From positions 372,001-436,000 of the forward strand of contig NZ_VYSA01000003.1 of NCBI RefSeq assembly GCF_008710745.1: a stretch of 64,000 nucleotides of DNA, in the 5' to 3' direction. Of this stretch, positions 35,730 through 44,201 are shown piece by piece. The translations under genes and the position numbers were made by a program. The DNA comes from Microbacterium rhizomatis. GTDB taxonomy: Bacteria; Actinomycetota; Actinomycetes; Actinomycetales; Microbacteriaceae. Within the stretch, counting starts at the first letter, position 1. The number at the start of each line of letters is the position of its first letter. Below the pieces are notes generated by a model. That model ran no database searches, was not told the DNA's origin, and worked only from the letters and a program-made list of their open reading frames with translations.

Positions 35730-36578
35730 GTGAACGCACGATTCAGCATGAAGGCACTCCGGGTGCCTCTTGTCACCGTCGCGGCGGCTGCAGCGCTGGT
35801 GCTGACGGCCTGCAGCGGCGGGGGCGGCGGCACCGCGACCGACGGCGGCTCGGCCGACAGCGGACTCATGACGCCCGGAAAGCTCGTGGTCGGAATGAAC
35901 CTGCAGTACAAGCCGCAGATGTTCCTCGACGGCGATACCCCGAGCGGATACGACGTCGACCTGCTCAACCTGCTGGCCAAGGACATGGGCGTCGAGCTCG
36001 ACATCCAGAACCTCGACTTCAACGGGCTCATCCCGGGCCTGCAGTCCAAGCAGTTCGACATGGTGTCGGTCGGCCTCGGCGCCACCGACGAGCGCAAGAA
36101 GGTCATCGACTTCAGCCGCGGCTACGTGCCGTACGCCACGATCCTCGGTGTCGCGCCGGGCTCGGAGCTGGGCACGAACGTCGAGGACTACAACAAGGCC
36201 GGCGTCGTGATCACGGCCCTGCAGGGTTCCACGGGCGAGCAGCTCGTGCGCGACACGTTCCCCAACGCCACGGTGTCCGCATTCCCCGACCAGAACGCCG
36301 CACTTCTCGAGGTCGCATCGGGTCGCGCCAACGCCGTCGTGGTCGAGGACTATATCCTCGCGGAGTACAACCGCTCCAACCCCGGGCAGCTCACGCCGCT
36401 CGACCTGAAGGACCCGCTGAGCCTCTACTACGGTGCGTGGGGCGTCCAGAAGGACAACTCCGTGCTCGTCGACAAGCTCGACGCGTTCCTGTGCAAGGCG
36501 CAGAACGACGGCACGCTCGAGAAGCTCTACACGAAGTGGATGGCGCCCACGATGCCCGCGATGCCGGAGGGCTGCTGA
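35730..36578 (+). CDS. Polar amino-acid ABC transporter substrate-binding lipoprotein
   Basis: A 282-residue SBP_bac_3 protein. Signal peptide with hydrophobic LVTVAAAAALVL and lipobox LTAC (modified Cys28), then a Gly-rich linker. The mature part shows LVVGMNLQYKPQMFLDGDTPSGYDVDLLNLLAKDMGVELDIQ, DMVSVGLGATDERKKVIDFSRGY and the hinge ITALQGSTGEQLV. The GTG at 35730 is chosen over an ATG at 35718 because GGAGA lies 5 nt upstream of it. Ligand probably an amino acid or amine; the cluster does not name it. Confidence 0.94.
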   Translation: MNARFSMKALRVPLVTVAAAAALVLTACSGGGGGTATDGGSADSGLMTPGKLVVGMNLQYKPQMFLDGDTPSGYDVDLLNLLAKDMGVELDIQNLDFNGLIPGLQSKQFDMVSVGLGATDERKKVIDFSRGYVPYATILGVAPGSELGTNVEDYNKAGVVITALQGSTGEQLVRDTFPNATVSAFPDQNAALLEVASGRANAVVVEDYILAEYNRSNPGQLTPLDLKDPLSLYYGAWGVQKDNSVLVDKLDAFLCKAQNDGTLEKLYTKWMAPTMPAMPEGC

Positions 36579-36581
36579 TCA

Positions 36582-39278
36582 ATGCCCGTCGATGAGCACG
36601 TATACGACCTCCTGATCGTCGGCGGTGGGCCGGCCGGAATGGCCGCGGCCGCGTCGGCGGCGGGTGCGGGACTGGATACCGTGCTCATCGACGAACGCCC
36701 GACCCTCGGTGGACAGGTGTACAAGCAGCCCGGACCGGGCATGCGCGTGACCGATGCCAAGGAGATGGGCGCGCAGTACCTCGCGGGCCGCGCTCTGATC
36801 GACGCCGTCGATCAGAGCGCGGCCACCGTGCGACTGCGCTCCAGTGTGCTCGACCTCGAGGCGGAGGAGGGCGGCTGGGTCGCGATGGTGCAGACCGACG
36901 GCGACCCGGTCTCTTCTCTCCGCGCCCGCAGGGTCATCGTCGCCGCGGGTGCGCACGACCGCCCCGTGGTGTTCCCCGGTTGGACGCTTCCGGGTGTCAT
37001 CACCGCCGGCGGCCTCCAGACCCTCGCGAAGACGCAGGCGTTCATCCCCGGCGAGCGCATCGTCTTCGCCGGTTCGGGGCCCGTCGCGCTGGCATTCCCC
37101 GCGCAACTGGCGGGATACGGCGCCAACATCGTGACCGCCCTGGAGGCCGGCCCCGCGCCGTCGCCCGGCGATCTCGTCAAGATCGCGGCATCCGCACCCG
37201 GCAACGTCGGACTCCTCATGGATGCCGCAAAATACCAGTCTGCGCTGATCGCGCGCCGCATCCCCCTCCGCTACCGGCGCATCGTCGTGCGAGCCGAGGG
37301 CGACGGTCGCGTCGAGCGCGTCGTCCACGCGCGCGTGGACGCGCAGTGGCGCGTCGTCCCCGGCACGGAGGAGACCGTCGACGCGGACGTCCTGTGCGTC
37401 GGCTACGGGTTCACGCCCACCGCTGAGCTGCTGCGCCTGGTCGGCTGCGGCTTCGACAACCACGAGGATCTGGGTGGCCCCGTCGTCCGCAAGGACGAGT
37501 GGTGCCGCACCGACATCGCGAGCATCTACGCGGCCGGCGACGGCGCGGGGGTCGAAGGCTCGGCCGTGGCGGCCGACGAGGGCCGTGTCGCCGCGTTCGC
37601 GGCGGCGCTCGACGCGGGCATCATGACACCGGATGCGGCCACGGTCGCTGCCCGTCCGCTCCTGCGTCGCATCGCACGACGCCGCGCGCTCACTCGGGCG
37701 ACCGAGCGCATGTACGGGGTGGGCCAGGGCGTGTTCGATCTCGCGGATGCCGGGACGATCGTGTGCCGCTGCGAGGGCGTTGTCGAACGGGACGTGCGCG
37801 CTGCCGTCGAGGCGGCTCCCGAGGTGAGCGCGGTCAAGGCGCTCACGCGCGCCGGCATGGGGCCGTGCCAGGGCCGCATGTGCGGGAGGCACATCGCGGC
37901 GATGATCGCCGAGCGGCGAGGGGTGAGCATCGACGAGGTCGCGCCGGCGACTCCGCGCATGCCGCTGCGGCCCGTGCCGATCGGCGCCGTCGCCGACGCG
38001 GATGTCATCGACCCGGGGCTGTTCGCTGTGAAGGACGACGCCCCCATCGAACCCGACCGGACGGATGTCGTGCCTGCGGAGGTGATTGCCCGCGCCGGAG
38101 GCGTCGTCACAGACACCGATGTCCTCGTCATGGGGGGCGGCATCGCGGGGGCCGCAGTCGCCTACTACCTGGCGAAGGAGGGCGTAGACGTCGAGCTCGT
38201 CGAGCGCGGCGAGCTCAATCGCGAGGCGTCCGGCACCAACGCAGGCAGCTTCCACTTCCAGCTCGCGATCCACCAGCTGTCCGGCAAGGGGACGGATGCG
38301 GATCGCTCGCGCCTCCTCAGCGATGCCAGGGCGAGCGTCGAGGCGTACGGCCTGTGGAAGACGCTCGGCGACGAGCTCGGCGCCGACATCGGTCTGCATC
38401 AGACCGGTGGATGGATGGTCGCCGAGACGAGCGAGCAGCTGAGGCTCCTGCACGAGAAGCATGTCCTCGAGGCCGAGGCCGGCATCCATACCGAGGTGCT
38501 GACCGGTGCAGCCCTGCGCGACCGCGCGCCCTACTTCTCGGACCGGGTCATCGGAGCCACCTACTGCGATCTGGAGGGACACGCGAACCCCCTCGTGGTG
38601 GCTCCGCTGTACGCGCGTCGGGCCGTCGAGCACGGTGCGCGCATGCGCACGGGCATCGAGGTCTTCTCGATCGAGGTGGATGACACATCGGCGTCGCACC
38701 GATTCGTCGTGCGCACCAGCGCGGGCACGATCCGCGCGCGCCGGATCGTCAATTGCGCAGGAGGCTGGGCGGGTGAGCTGGGCGCGATGGTGGGACTGCG
38801 CTTCCCGATCCGGCGGGAGGGGCTGCACGTGAACGTCACGGAGGCGCGCGACGAGCTGCTGCCGTCCATGGTGCAGCACATCGGGCGCAGGCTCACCCTC
38901 AAGCAGACGCACCACGGCTCGTTCATCATCGGAGGCGGCTGGCCCACTCCGACGACCGGCTATCCCCGCCGCTACCCGACGACGTGGAACAGTGCGGCGG
39001 GCAACCTGCGCGTGGCGCTCGACATCGTCCCGCAGCTCGAAGACGTGCGGGTCATCCGCACGTGGTCTGGCGTGATCGCGTTCACCGACGATTACTCGCC
39101 CATCGTGGGAGAGTCCGTGAGCGTGCCAGGGTACTTCGCCTGCGTCGCCTCCACAGGGTTCACCTTCTCTCCCATCTACGCCCGCCGGATCGCCGAGATG
39201 ATCGTCGACCCCGCCGCCGCGTCGCCCTTCGACGAGCGGTTCTCGATCGACCGGACGGTTGATCGGATCCGAGCGTGA
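36582..39278 (+). CDS. HcnB-HcnC-type fusion flavoprotein (FAD/NAD(P) oxidoreductase + BFD + DAO-family oxidase)
   Basis: An 898-residue fusion. Residues ~1-390: FAD/NAD(P) oxidoreductase (LLIVGGGPAGMAAAAS, DERPTLGGQVYKQPG, FAGSGPVALAFPAQL, YAAGDGAGVEGS). Residues ~393-450: BFD-like [2Fe-2S] domain with Cys395-x-Cys397 and Cys429-x4-Cys434. A linker of ~60 residues follows. Residues ~512-898: DadA/HcnC-type oxidase (VLVMGGGIAGAAVAYYLAKEG, REASGTNAGSFHFQL, ending GVIAFTDDYSPIVGES). The A subunit is the separate ferredoxin-like gene at 40255, so the full set equals HcnABC, D-hydroxyproline dehydrogenase or opine oxidase. Module A has the opposite fusion (A+B). Three nucleotides after the binding-protein stop, so one operon. 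Electrons probably pass to the quinone pool. Confidence 0.92.
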   Translation: MPVDEHVYDLLIVGGGPAGMAAAASAAGAGLDTVLIDERPTLGGQVYKQPGPGMRVTDAKEMGAQYLAGRALIDAVDQSAATVRLRSSVLDLEAEEGGWVAMVQTDGDPVSSLRARRVIVAAGAHDRPVVFPGWTLPGVITAGGLQTLAKTQAFIPGERIVFAGSGPVALAFPAQLAGYGANIVTALEAGPAPSPGDLVKIAASAPGNVGLLMDAAKYQSALIARRIPLRYRRIVVRAEGDGRVERVVHARVDAQWRVVPGTEETVDADVLCVGYGFTPTAELLRLVGCGFDNHEDLGGPVVRKDEWCRTDIASIYAAGDGAGVEGSAVAADEGRVAAFAAALDAGIMTPDAATVAARPLLRRIARRRALTRATERMYGVGQGVFDLADAGTIVCRCEGVVERDVRAAVEAAPEVSAVKALTRAGMGPCQGRMCGRHIAAMIAERRGVSIDEVAPATPRMPLRPVPIGAVADADVIDPGLFAVKDDAPIEPDRTDVVPAEVIARAGGVVTDTDVLVMGGGIAGAAVAYYLAKEGVDVELVERGELNREASGTNAGSFHFQLAIHQLSGKGTDADRSRLLSDARASVEAYGLWKTLGDELGADIGLHQTGGWMVAETSEQLRLLHEKHVLEAEAGIHTEVLTGAALRDRAPYFSDRVIGATYCDLEGHANPLVVAPLYARRAVEHGARMRTGIEVFSIEVDDTSASHRFVVRTSAGTIRARRIVNCAGGWAGELGAMVGLRFPIRREGLHVNVTEARDELLPSMVQHIGRRLTLKQTHHGSFIIGGGWPTPTTGYPRRYPTTWNSAAGNLRVALDIVPQLEDVRVIRTWSGVIAFTDDYSPIVGESVSVPGYFACVASTGFTFSPIYARRIAEMIVDPAAASPFDERFSIDRTVDRIRA

Positions 39279-39313
39279 ACCAGCCCAACACGAATGAACA
39301 GGAGCATTGACCG

Positions 39314-40258
39314 ATGAACCGCAATGACGTCGACTGGGCGGGCTACTTCCCCGCGGTGGTCACACCGTTCACGGAGTCGGGTGCGCTCGACACCGACACG
39401 CTCCACGCGCTGATCGAGCAATATGCCGATCGCGGCATGCACGGGGTCGTCGTGAACGGCACCTGCGGCGAGTGGTTCTCGCAGAGCGTCGAGGAGCGCG
39501 CAGCGGTCGCCGAGACGGCTGTGGCCGCGGCGGCCGGAAGGATGCGCGTGCTCGTGGGCTGCACCTCCAACACCGCCGAGAACGTCGAGGTGCTCGCCTC
39601 GCACGCGCTCGGCGCAGGTGCGGATGGAGTGCTCGCGTCGCCGCCGCCCTACATCAAGCTCTTCCCGAACGAGGTCGTCGCCTGGTACGAAGACATCGGC
39701 GCACGGGTGACGGGGCCGCTCGTGGTCTACAACTGGCCGCACGGCACGGGGATCGACATCGACAGCGATCTGGCCGACCGACTCGCCGACATCGATGCGA
39801 TCGTCGCGATCAAGGACAGCACGCCCGACGCCGATCAGTTCTTCGAGACGTCGCGACGCGTGCGCGACCGCGTGCGGGTCTTCGGCCCGTACATGTCGGT
39901 GCGCGGCGTCGAGGTGCTCCGCACCGAGGGAGGCGACGGAACGATCGGCGGCGGCTCGCTCAGCGGCCGCCCTGATCCGGCTTTCTGGGAGAACTACTGG
40001 GCCGGCGATCTCGCCCCCATGGTGGCATACGCCGAGCAGGCCGACCGCCTGTTCCCGAAGCTGTGGCTGCCGGGCGGCTGGGCCGGCCTGTACGGCTCGT
40101 ACCAGGCGCAGCTGAAGGCGCTCATGCACATGCTCGGACAGCCGGCCGGTCACGTGCGCCGACCGCGTCTGCCCATCACGGACCCGGACGACCTCGCGGT
40201 GATGCGAGCCGTCCTGGTGGAGGAGGGTCTGCTGCCGCAGGAGAGCGGAGCGGCATGA
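39314..40258 (+). CDS. DapA/NAL-family lyase or dehydratase 2
   Basis: A 314-residue aldolase-type barrel with Tyr139 (VVYNWPHG), Schiff-base Lys167 (AIKDST) and NGTCGE (residues 48-53). Relative to copy 1 the second Thr of GTTGE is Cys and the Tyr is followed by NWP instead of NNP, so the pocket differs and the two enzymes likely act on different keto acids or imines. It sits between the HcnBC fusion and the HcnA gene (ATGA overlap with the latter), which ties it to the oxidase product. Deaminase/dehydratase (for example on a pyrroline carboxylate) is a reasonable guess, not shown. Confidence 0.92.
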   Translation: MNRNDVDWAGYFPAVVTPFTESGALDTDTLHALIEQYADRGMHGVVVNGTCGEWFSQSVEERAAVAETAVAAAAGRMRVLVGCTSNTAENVEVLASHALGAGADGVLASPPPYIKLFPNEVVAWYEDIGARVTGPLVVYNWPHGTGIDIDSDLADRLADIDAIVAIKDSTPDADQFFETSRRVRDRVRVFGPYMSVRGVEVLRTEGGDGTIGGGSLSGRPDPAFWENYWAGDLAPMVAYAEQADRLFPKLWLPGGWAGLYGSYQAQLKALMHMLGQPAGHVRRPRLPITDPDDLAVMRAVLVEEGLLPQESGAA

Positions 40259-40581
40259 GTGCGGGGAGGGTCCCCGGTCACGGACTCCAGCGCGGGCGCC
40301 GCGTCCAGATCGTGATCGACGGCCGGGCCGCCGAGGCCTACGAGGGCGAGAGTGTCGCGGCGGCCGTGATGGCCGACCGCGGCCTCGGCCTGCGCCGCAC
40401 CGGGCAGGGCGACCCGCGCGGCTACTTCTGCGGCATGGGCGTGTGCTTCGACTGCGTCATGGTCGTCGACGGCGTGCCGCAGACCCGCACGTGCGTCACG
40501 TGGGTGCGCGACGGCATGACCGTCGAGCATCAGCGGGGCGCGGGCTCGGTCGCCGCCGCGGATGGCTCGCCCGCGCACTGA
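40255..40581 (+). CDS. HcnA-type (2Fe-2S)-binding small subunit
   Basis: A 108-residue Fer2_4 protein with Cys59-x4-Cys64-x2-Cys67-x12-Cys80, exactly the spacing found in the N-terminal domain of the HcnAB fusion (Cys57/62/65/78). VQIVIDGRAAEAYEGESVAAAVMADRG is the typical opening. It would dock on the HcnBC fusion and carry electrons between the two flavin sites. Coupled to the DapA-type gene by ATGA overlap. It ends 15 bp before a very strong hairpin. Confidence 0.93.
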   Translation: MSAGRVPGHGLQRGRRVQIVIDGRAAEAYEGESVAAAVMADRGLGLRRTGQGDPRGYFCGMGVCFDCVMVVDGVPQTRTCVTWVRDGMTVEHQRGAGSVAAADGSPAH

Positions 40582-40596
40582 CGCAAGCCACGGCTG

Positions 40597-40651
40597 CCTG
40601 ACACAGCGCCCCGCCCCTGCGCCGAGCGCGGGGGCGGGGCGCTGTGTCAGG
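40597..40651. terminator. Very strong bidirectional terminator hairpin
   Basis: Perfect 21-bp stem (40597-40617 with 40631-40651) and a 13-nt loop, between the convergent HcnA and old-yellow-enzyme genes. The right arm contains the stop codon of the latter. The C-rich left arm and G-rich right arm make it the most stable hairpin seen in the window. Confidence 0.75.
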
Positions 40652-41729
40652 GGATGCTCTCGATGTACTTGGCGCGGTTGTACTGCCAGGCCCACTCCAG
40701 CTCGCCGCGCAGGGCGGCCGCCGCGCGCAGCGCGAAGGTGGGCTCGCGCAGGAACTGACGGGCGACGTAGACGACGTCGGCATCGCCCGCGCCGAGGGCC
40801 GCTTCGGCCTGTTCCGGCGTCGTGATGAGACCGGCCACGCCGACGGGCAGATCGATCGAGGCGCGCACCTCCCGGGAGAGCGGCTGCTGGTAGCCGGGCC
40901 CGGCCGGAATCTGCTGGTCCGGGCTGTTCCCGCCGGACGAGACGCTCACCAGGTCGACGCCCTCAATGCCCTGCAGGGTGGCGATCGTGTCCTGCACCGT
41001 GACGCCCCCCGGCACCCACTCGGTCGCCGAGATGCGCAGGACGAGGGGCATGTCGGCGGGAATGCGCTCGCGCACCGCCGCGATCACCTCGCGCAGCAGA
41101 CGATCGCGCCCTCCCGCGTCGCCCCCGTACTCATCCGTGCGGAGGTTGGAGGTGGGCGAGAGGAATTGGCCCAGCAGGTACCCGTGGGCGGCATGGATCT
41201 CAACGAGGTCGAACCCGGCTTCGACCGCGCGCTCGGCAGCATCCGCGTAATCCTCCACGACCTTCGCGATGCCGGCGGCGTCCAGTTCGACGGGCGTCGT
41301 GAAGGTGCCGTAAGCGACCGCCGACGGGCCCAGCGTCGTCCATCCGCCCTCTTCGAGGGGCACAGAGCCGCGCCCGCGCGTCGGCGGGTAGGTCGCGGCC
41401 TTCCGCCCCGCGTGCGACAGCTGGATGCCGATGAGGCTGTCCATGCCGTGGACGAAATCGACGACGCGACGCCACGCGGCCACGTGCTGGTCGTTCCAGA
41501 TGCCGACGTCGTCCGGGCTGATCCGGCCCTCCGGCGAGACGGCCGCGGCCTCCGTCATGATGAGGCCGGCACGCCCGATGGCGAAGGACCCGAGGTGCAC
41601 GAGATGCCAGTCGCCCGGCATCCCGTCGACCGACGAGTACTGGCACATGGGGGCGACCCAGAGTCGATGGGGGATCGTCAGGCCGTTGAGCGTGATGGGC
41701 TCGAACAGGCGCGGTGAGAGACGTGGCAC
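40647..41729 (-). CDS. Old yellow enzyme-family NADH:flavin oxidoreductase (YqjM-like)
   Basis: A 360-residue FMN enzyme of the thermophilic-like OYE class: RLWVAPMCQYSS with the redox-tuning Cys29, GIQLSHAGRKA, IHAAHGYLLGQFLSPTSNLRTDEYGG (active-site His-x2-His), VSSGGNSPDQQIPAGPGYQ and DVVYVARQFLREP. It reduces activated C=C bonds with NAD(P)H; relatives in catabolic clusters also demethylate N-methyl amino acids, though those are usually larger. The GTG start has AAGGAA 8 nt upstream. Last gene of the ALDH-iclR 2-OYE operon on the minus strand. Confidence 0.93.
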   Translation of the reverse strand: MPRLSPRLFEPITLNGLTIPHRLWVAPMCQYSSVDGMPGDWHLVHLGSFAIGRAGLIMTEAAAVSPEGRISPDDVGIWNDQHVAAWRRVVDFVHGMDSLIGIQLSHAGRKAATYPPTRGRGSVPLEEGGWTTLGPSAVAYGTFTTPVELDAAGIAKVVEDYADAAERAVEAGFDLVEIHAAHGYLLGQFLSPTSNLRTDEYGGDAGGRDRLLREVIAAVRERIPADMPLVLRISATEWVPGGVTVQDTIATLQGIEGVDLVSVSSGGNSPDQQIPAGPGYQQPLSREVRASIDLPVGVAGLITTPEQAEAALGAGDADVVYVARQFLREPTFALRAAAALRGELEWAWQYNRAKYIESIP

Positions 41730-41770
41730 TGTGTATTCCTTCGATCGTGCGGGGACGGATGCGGTCGCCG

Positions 41771-42568
41771 TCAGTTCTGGCGGCGGCTCAGGAGCGAGAG
41801 ATCGGCGCTGATCATGCGGGTGGATTCGAGGAGCAGGGGCAGGTACTCCTCGCGCAGCTGCTCGGCCGATACACGAGAGGTCGAGACCGAGATGTTGACG
41901 GCGCTGACATACCGGCCATCGGCACCGATCACGGGGGCGGCGACCGAACGCGCGCCCAGGTCGACCTCCTGGTTGTTGAGCGACCAGCCCTGCTCGCGCA
42001 CTTCGGCGATGCGCTCGCGCAACTCGTGCTCGTCGATGACGGTCGCCGGCGACAGCTTCTCGCGGGGATAGTCGCGGAAGTACGCATCGAGCCGCTGCTC
42101 GTCGAACTCCGAGAGGAGCACGCGACCCGTCGACGTGCAGAACGCAGGGAGGCGCCGTCCGATGCCGAGCCGGATGGGCATGATCGTCTCAGCGGCCGCT
42201 CGCGCCACGTACACGACGTCCCCGTCGTCGTACTCGCACGCCGAGACCGACTCGCCGATCCGTGCCGAGAGACGGCGCAGATGGTCCTGGGTGATGTCGA
42301 CACTCGAAGACGACGAAAGGAACGCGTACCCGAGATCGAGCACGCGAGGGCGCAGGTAGAACCTGTTCTGCCTGCTTCCGACGTAGCCCAGCGTCTCGAG
42401 CGTCAGCAGGGCCCGCCGAACGGAGGCCCGGCTCAGCGAGGTGATCTTCGCGACATCGGCGAGCGAGAGCAGGTCGTGCTCGTTCGAGAAGGCCCGGATG
42501 ACGGCCAGCCCGCGATCGAGCGACTGGATGAATTCTCTCGACCTGCGGTCGCTCTGGATGTCGGTCAT
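41771..42568 (-). CDS. IclR-family transcriptional regulator 2 (PcaR/PcaU-like)
   Basis: A 265-residue paralogue of IclR 1, equal in length. It has the same SLDRGLAVIRAF opening, helix-turn-helix (LADVAKITSLSRASVRRALLTLETLGYV), the fully conserved run RFYLRPRVLDLGYAFLSSSS, and effector motifs ACEYDDGDVVYVARAAAE and STGRVLLSEF. The recognition helix differs at only a few positions (SRASVRRAL against SRASARRSL), so both probably read the same operator. It lies inside an operon between the aldehyde dehydrogenase and the OYE gene, so it may be controlled from the 44.1-kb divergent promoter. No operator-like site is seen directly upstream. Confidence 0.95.
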   Translation of the reverse strand: MTDIQSDRRSREFIQSLDRGLAVIRAFSNEHDLLSLADVAKITSLSRASVRRALLTLETLGYVGSRQNRFYLRPRVLDLGYAFLSSSSSVDITQDHLRRLSARIGESVSACEYDDGDVVYVARAAAETIMPIRLGIGRRLPAFCTSTGRVLLSEFDEQRLDAYFRDYPREKLSPATVIDEHELRERIAEVREQGWSLNNQEVDLGARSVAAPVIGADGRYVSAVNISVSTSRVSAEQLREEYLPLLLESTRMISADLSLLSRRQN

Positions 42569-42611
42569 CGCCGATCGCCTCCTCGTCAGGCTCCTGCTGC
42601 GCGTCTCGCAG

Positions 42612-44081
42612 TCACAGGACGCCCTCGATGCAGATGTACTTCAGCTCGGTGTACTCCTCGATGCCGTGAAGCGATCCCTCGCGGCCGATGCCGGACTGCT
42701 TGACCCCGCCGAACGGTGCGCCCTCATAGGAGATGAGTCCCGTGTTCACCCCGACGACGCCGACTTCGAGGGCTTCGGCGACACGAGTGATGCGACCGAT
42801 GTCACGACTGAAGAAGTACCCGGCGAGGCCGAACTCGGTGTCGTTGGCGAGCGCGATCGCCTCTTCCTCGGTCGAGAACGTGAAGACCGGGGCCAGCGGG
42901 CCGAACGTCTCTTCCGACGCGACGAGCATGTCGGGTGTGGCGCCGTCGATCAGGGTCGGCTCGAAGAATGTGCCGCCGAGTGCGCTCACCGCGCCCCCGT
43001 TGAGGATGCGCGCGCCCTTGCTCGTGGCGTCGGCGATGTGCGACTCCACCTTCTGGACAGCAGCCTGCGAGATGAGCGGACCCTGGGTCGTCTCGGGGTC
43101 GCGCCCGTCGCCGACGCGCAGTTTCGCGATCGCCTGCGAGAGCGCCGCGACGAACTCATCATGGATGCCCTCCTGCACGATGATGCGGTTGGCGCAGACG
43201 CACGTCTGACCGGCGTTGCGGAACTTCGAATCCATCGCGCCCTTGACGGCGTTGTCGATGTCGGCGTCGTCGAAGACGATGAGCGGCGCGTTGCCGCCGA
43301 GCTCGAGCGCGAGGCGCTTGATCGTTCCCGCGGACTGCGCCATGAGCGTGCGGCCGACCTCGGTCGACCCCGTGAAGCTGATCGTCCGCACGAGCTCGTG
43401 GCTGGTGAGGACTCCGCCGATGACCGAGCCGGATCCGTTGACGACGCTCAGCACTCCGGGCGGGATGCCGGCCTCTTCGGCGAGCGCGACGAGCGCGAAC
43501 GCCGTGAGCGGCGTCTCGCTCGCGGGCTTGATGATCATCGTGCAGCCCGCCGCAAGTGCGGGCGCGGCTTTGCGCAGGATCATCGCGGCGGGGAAGTTCC
43601 ACGGCGTGATCGCGGCGGTGACGCCGACGGCGCTGCGCGTGGTGAGCATGCGCCGGTTGGGGTTGTTCGTCGGGATGACCTCGCCGTACAGGCGCTTGGC
43701 CTCCTCGGCGAACCACTCGATGAATCCGGCGCCGTAGAGCACTTCCGCCTTCGCCTCTGCCAGAGGCTTGCCCTGCTCGGCCGTGAGAATTTCCGCGAGG
43801 TCGTCTGCGCGTTCGACGACGAGGTCGTACCAGCGTCGCAGGATGCGGGATCGCTGCGGAGCGGGCACCTTCGACCAGCTCTTGAACGCTTCGCCCGAGG
43901 CCTCGACGGCGGCCACGACATCGTCGGCGGTGGCGACGGCGACCTGTGCGATCTCTTCGCCTGTCGCGGGGTCGGTGACCGGGCGTCGCTCGCCCGTTGA
44001 CCCGTCGCGCCACTGTCCGCCGTAATAGAGCTGTGTGCGTACGAGATCGCCCTCGAGAAGCTCGGAACGGGTGGTCGTCAT
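42612..44081 (-). CDS. NAD(P)-dependent succinate-semialdehyde/2-oxoglutarate-semialdehyde-type aldehyde dehydrogenase
   Basis: A 489-residue ALDH of the GabD group: AITPWNFPAAMILRKAAPALAAGCTMIIKPA, FTGSTEVGRTLM, the general base Glu260 in LALELGGNAP, nucleophile Cys294 in NAGQTCVC, and EETFGPLAPVF. GabD-like ALDHs oxidise omega-semialdehydes of four- or five-carbon acids. In hydroxyproline-type pathways the DapA-family deaminase makes 2-oxoglutarate semialdehyde, which such an enzyme would oxidise; succinate, glutarate or malonate semialdehyde made by the divergent class III aminotransferase is the other natural candidate. Divergent from that gene across a tandem operator. Confidence 0.92.
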   Translation of the reverse strand: MTTTRSELLEGDLVRTQLYYGGQWRDGSTGERRPVTDPATGEEIAQVAVATADDVVAAVEASGEAFKSWSKVPAPQRSRILRRWYDLVVERADDLAEILTAEQGKPLAEAKAEVLYGAGFIEWFAEEAKRLYGEVIPTNNPNRRMLTTRSAVGVTAAITPWNFPAAMILRKAAPALAAGCTMIIKPASETPLTAFALVALAEEAGIPPGVLSVVNGSGSVIGGVLTSHELVRTISFTGSTEVGRTLMAQSAGTIKRLALELGGNAPLIVFDDADIDNAVKGAMDSKFRNAGQTCVCANRIIVQEGIHDEFVAALSQAIAKLRVGDGRDPETTQGPLISQAAVQKVESHIADATSKGARILNGGAVSALGGTFFEPTLIDGATPDMLVASEETFGPLAPVFTFSTEEEAIALANDTEFGLAGYFFSRDIGRITRVAEALEVGVVGVNTGLISYEGAPFGGVKQSGIGREGSLHGIEEYTELKYICIEGVL

Positions 44082-44150
44082 GGGTCGCCCTCAACTTTCT
44101 GACTCGGATCCCGACAAGGGGTTTGAATGATGTCCAGCATAGAGGGTAAT

Positions 44151-44184
44151 GTGCGAAGTGCGACCATAAGTGCGTAATGCGAAC
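44151..44184. promoter_or_regulatory. Candidate tandem IclR operator between ALDH and class III aminotransferase
   Basis: GTGCG-AAGTG-CGACC (44151-44165) and GTGCG-TAATG-CGAAC (44170-44184) start exactly 19 bp apart. As at 2178/2197, the first copy has the imperfect right arm CGAC and the second ends CGAAC. The second copy ends 17 bp before the ATG at 44202, so binding there would block translation-start-proximal transcription. Gap of 120 bp. Confidence 0.6.
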
Positions 44185-44201
44185 GAACGAAGGTGTACGA
44201 C

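Noticed and set aside
36579..38915. A 778-codon open frame antisense to the HcnBC fusion
   Set aside because: Arg/His/Asp-rich translation with no motifs; typical antisense shadow of a GC-rich gene with strong domain evidence on the other strand.
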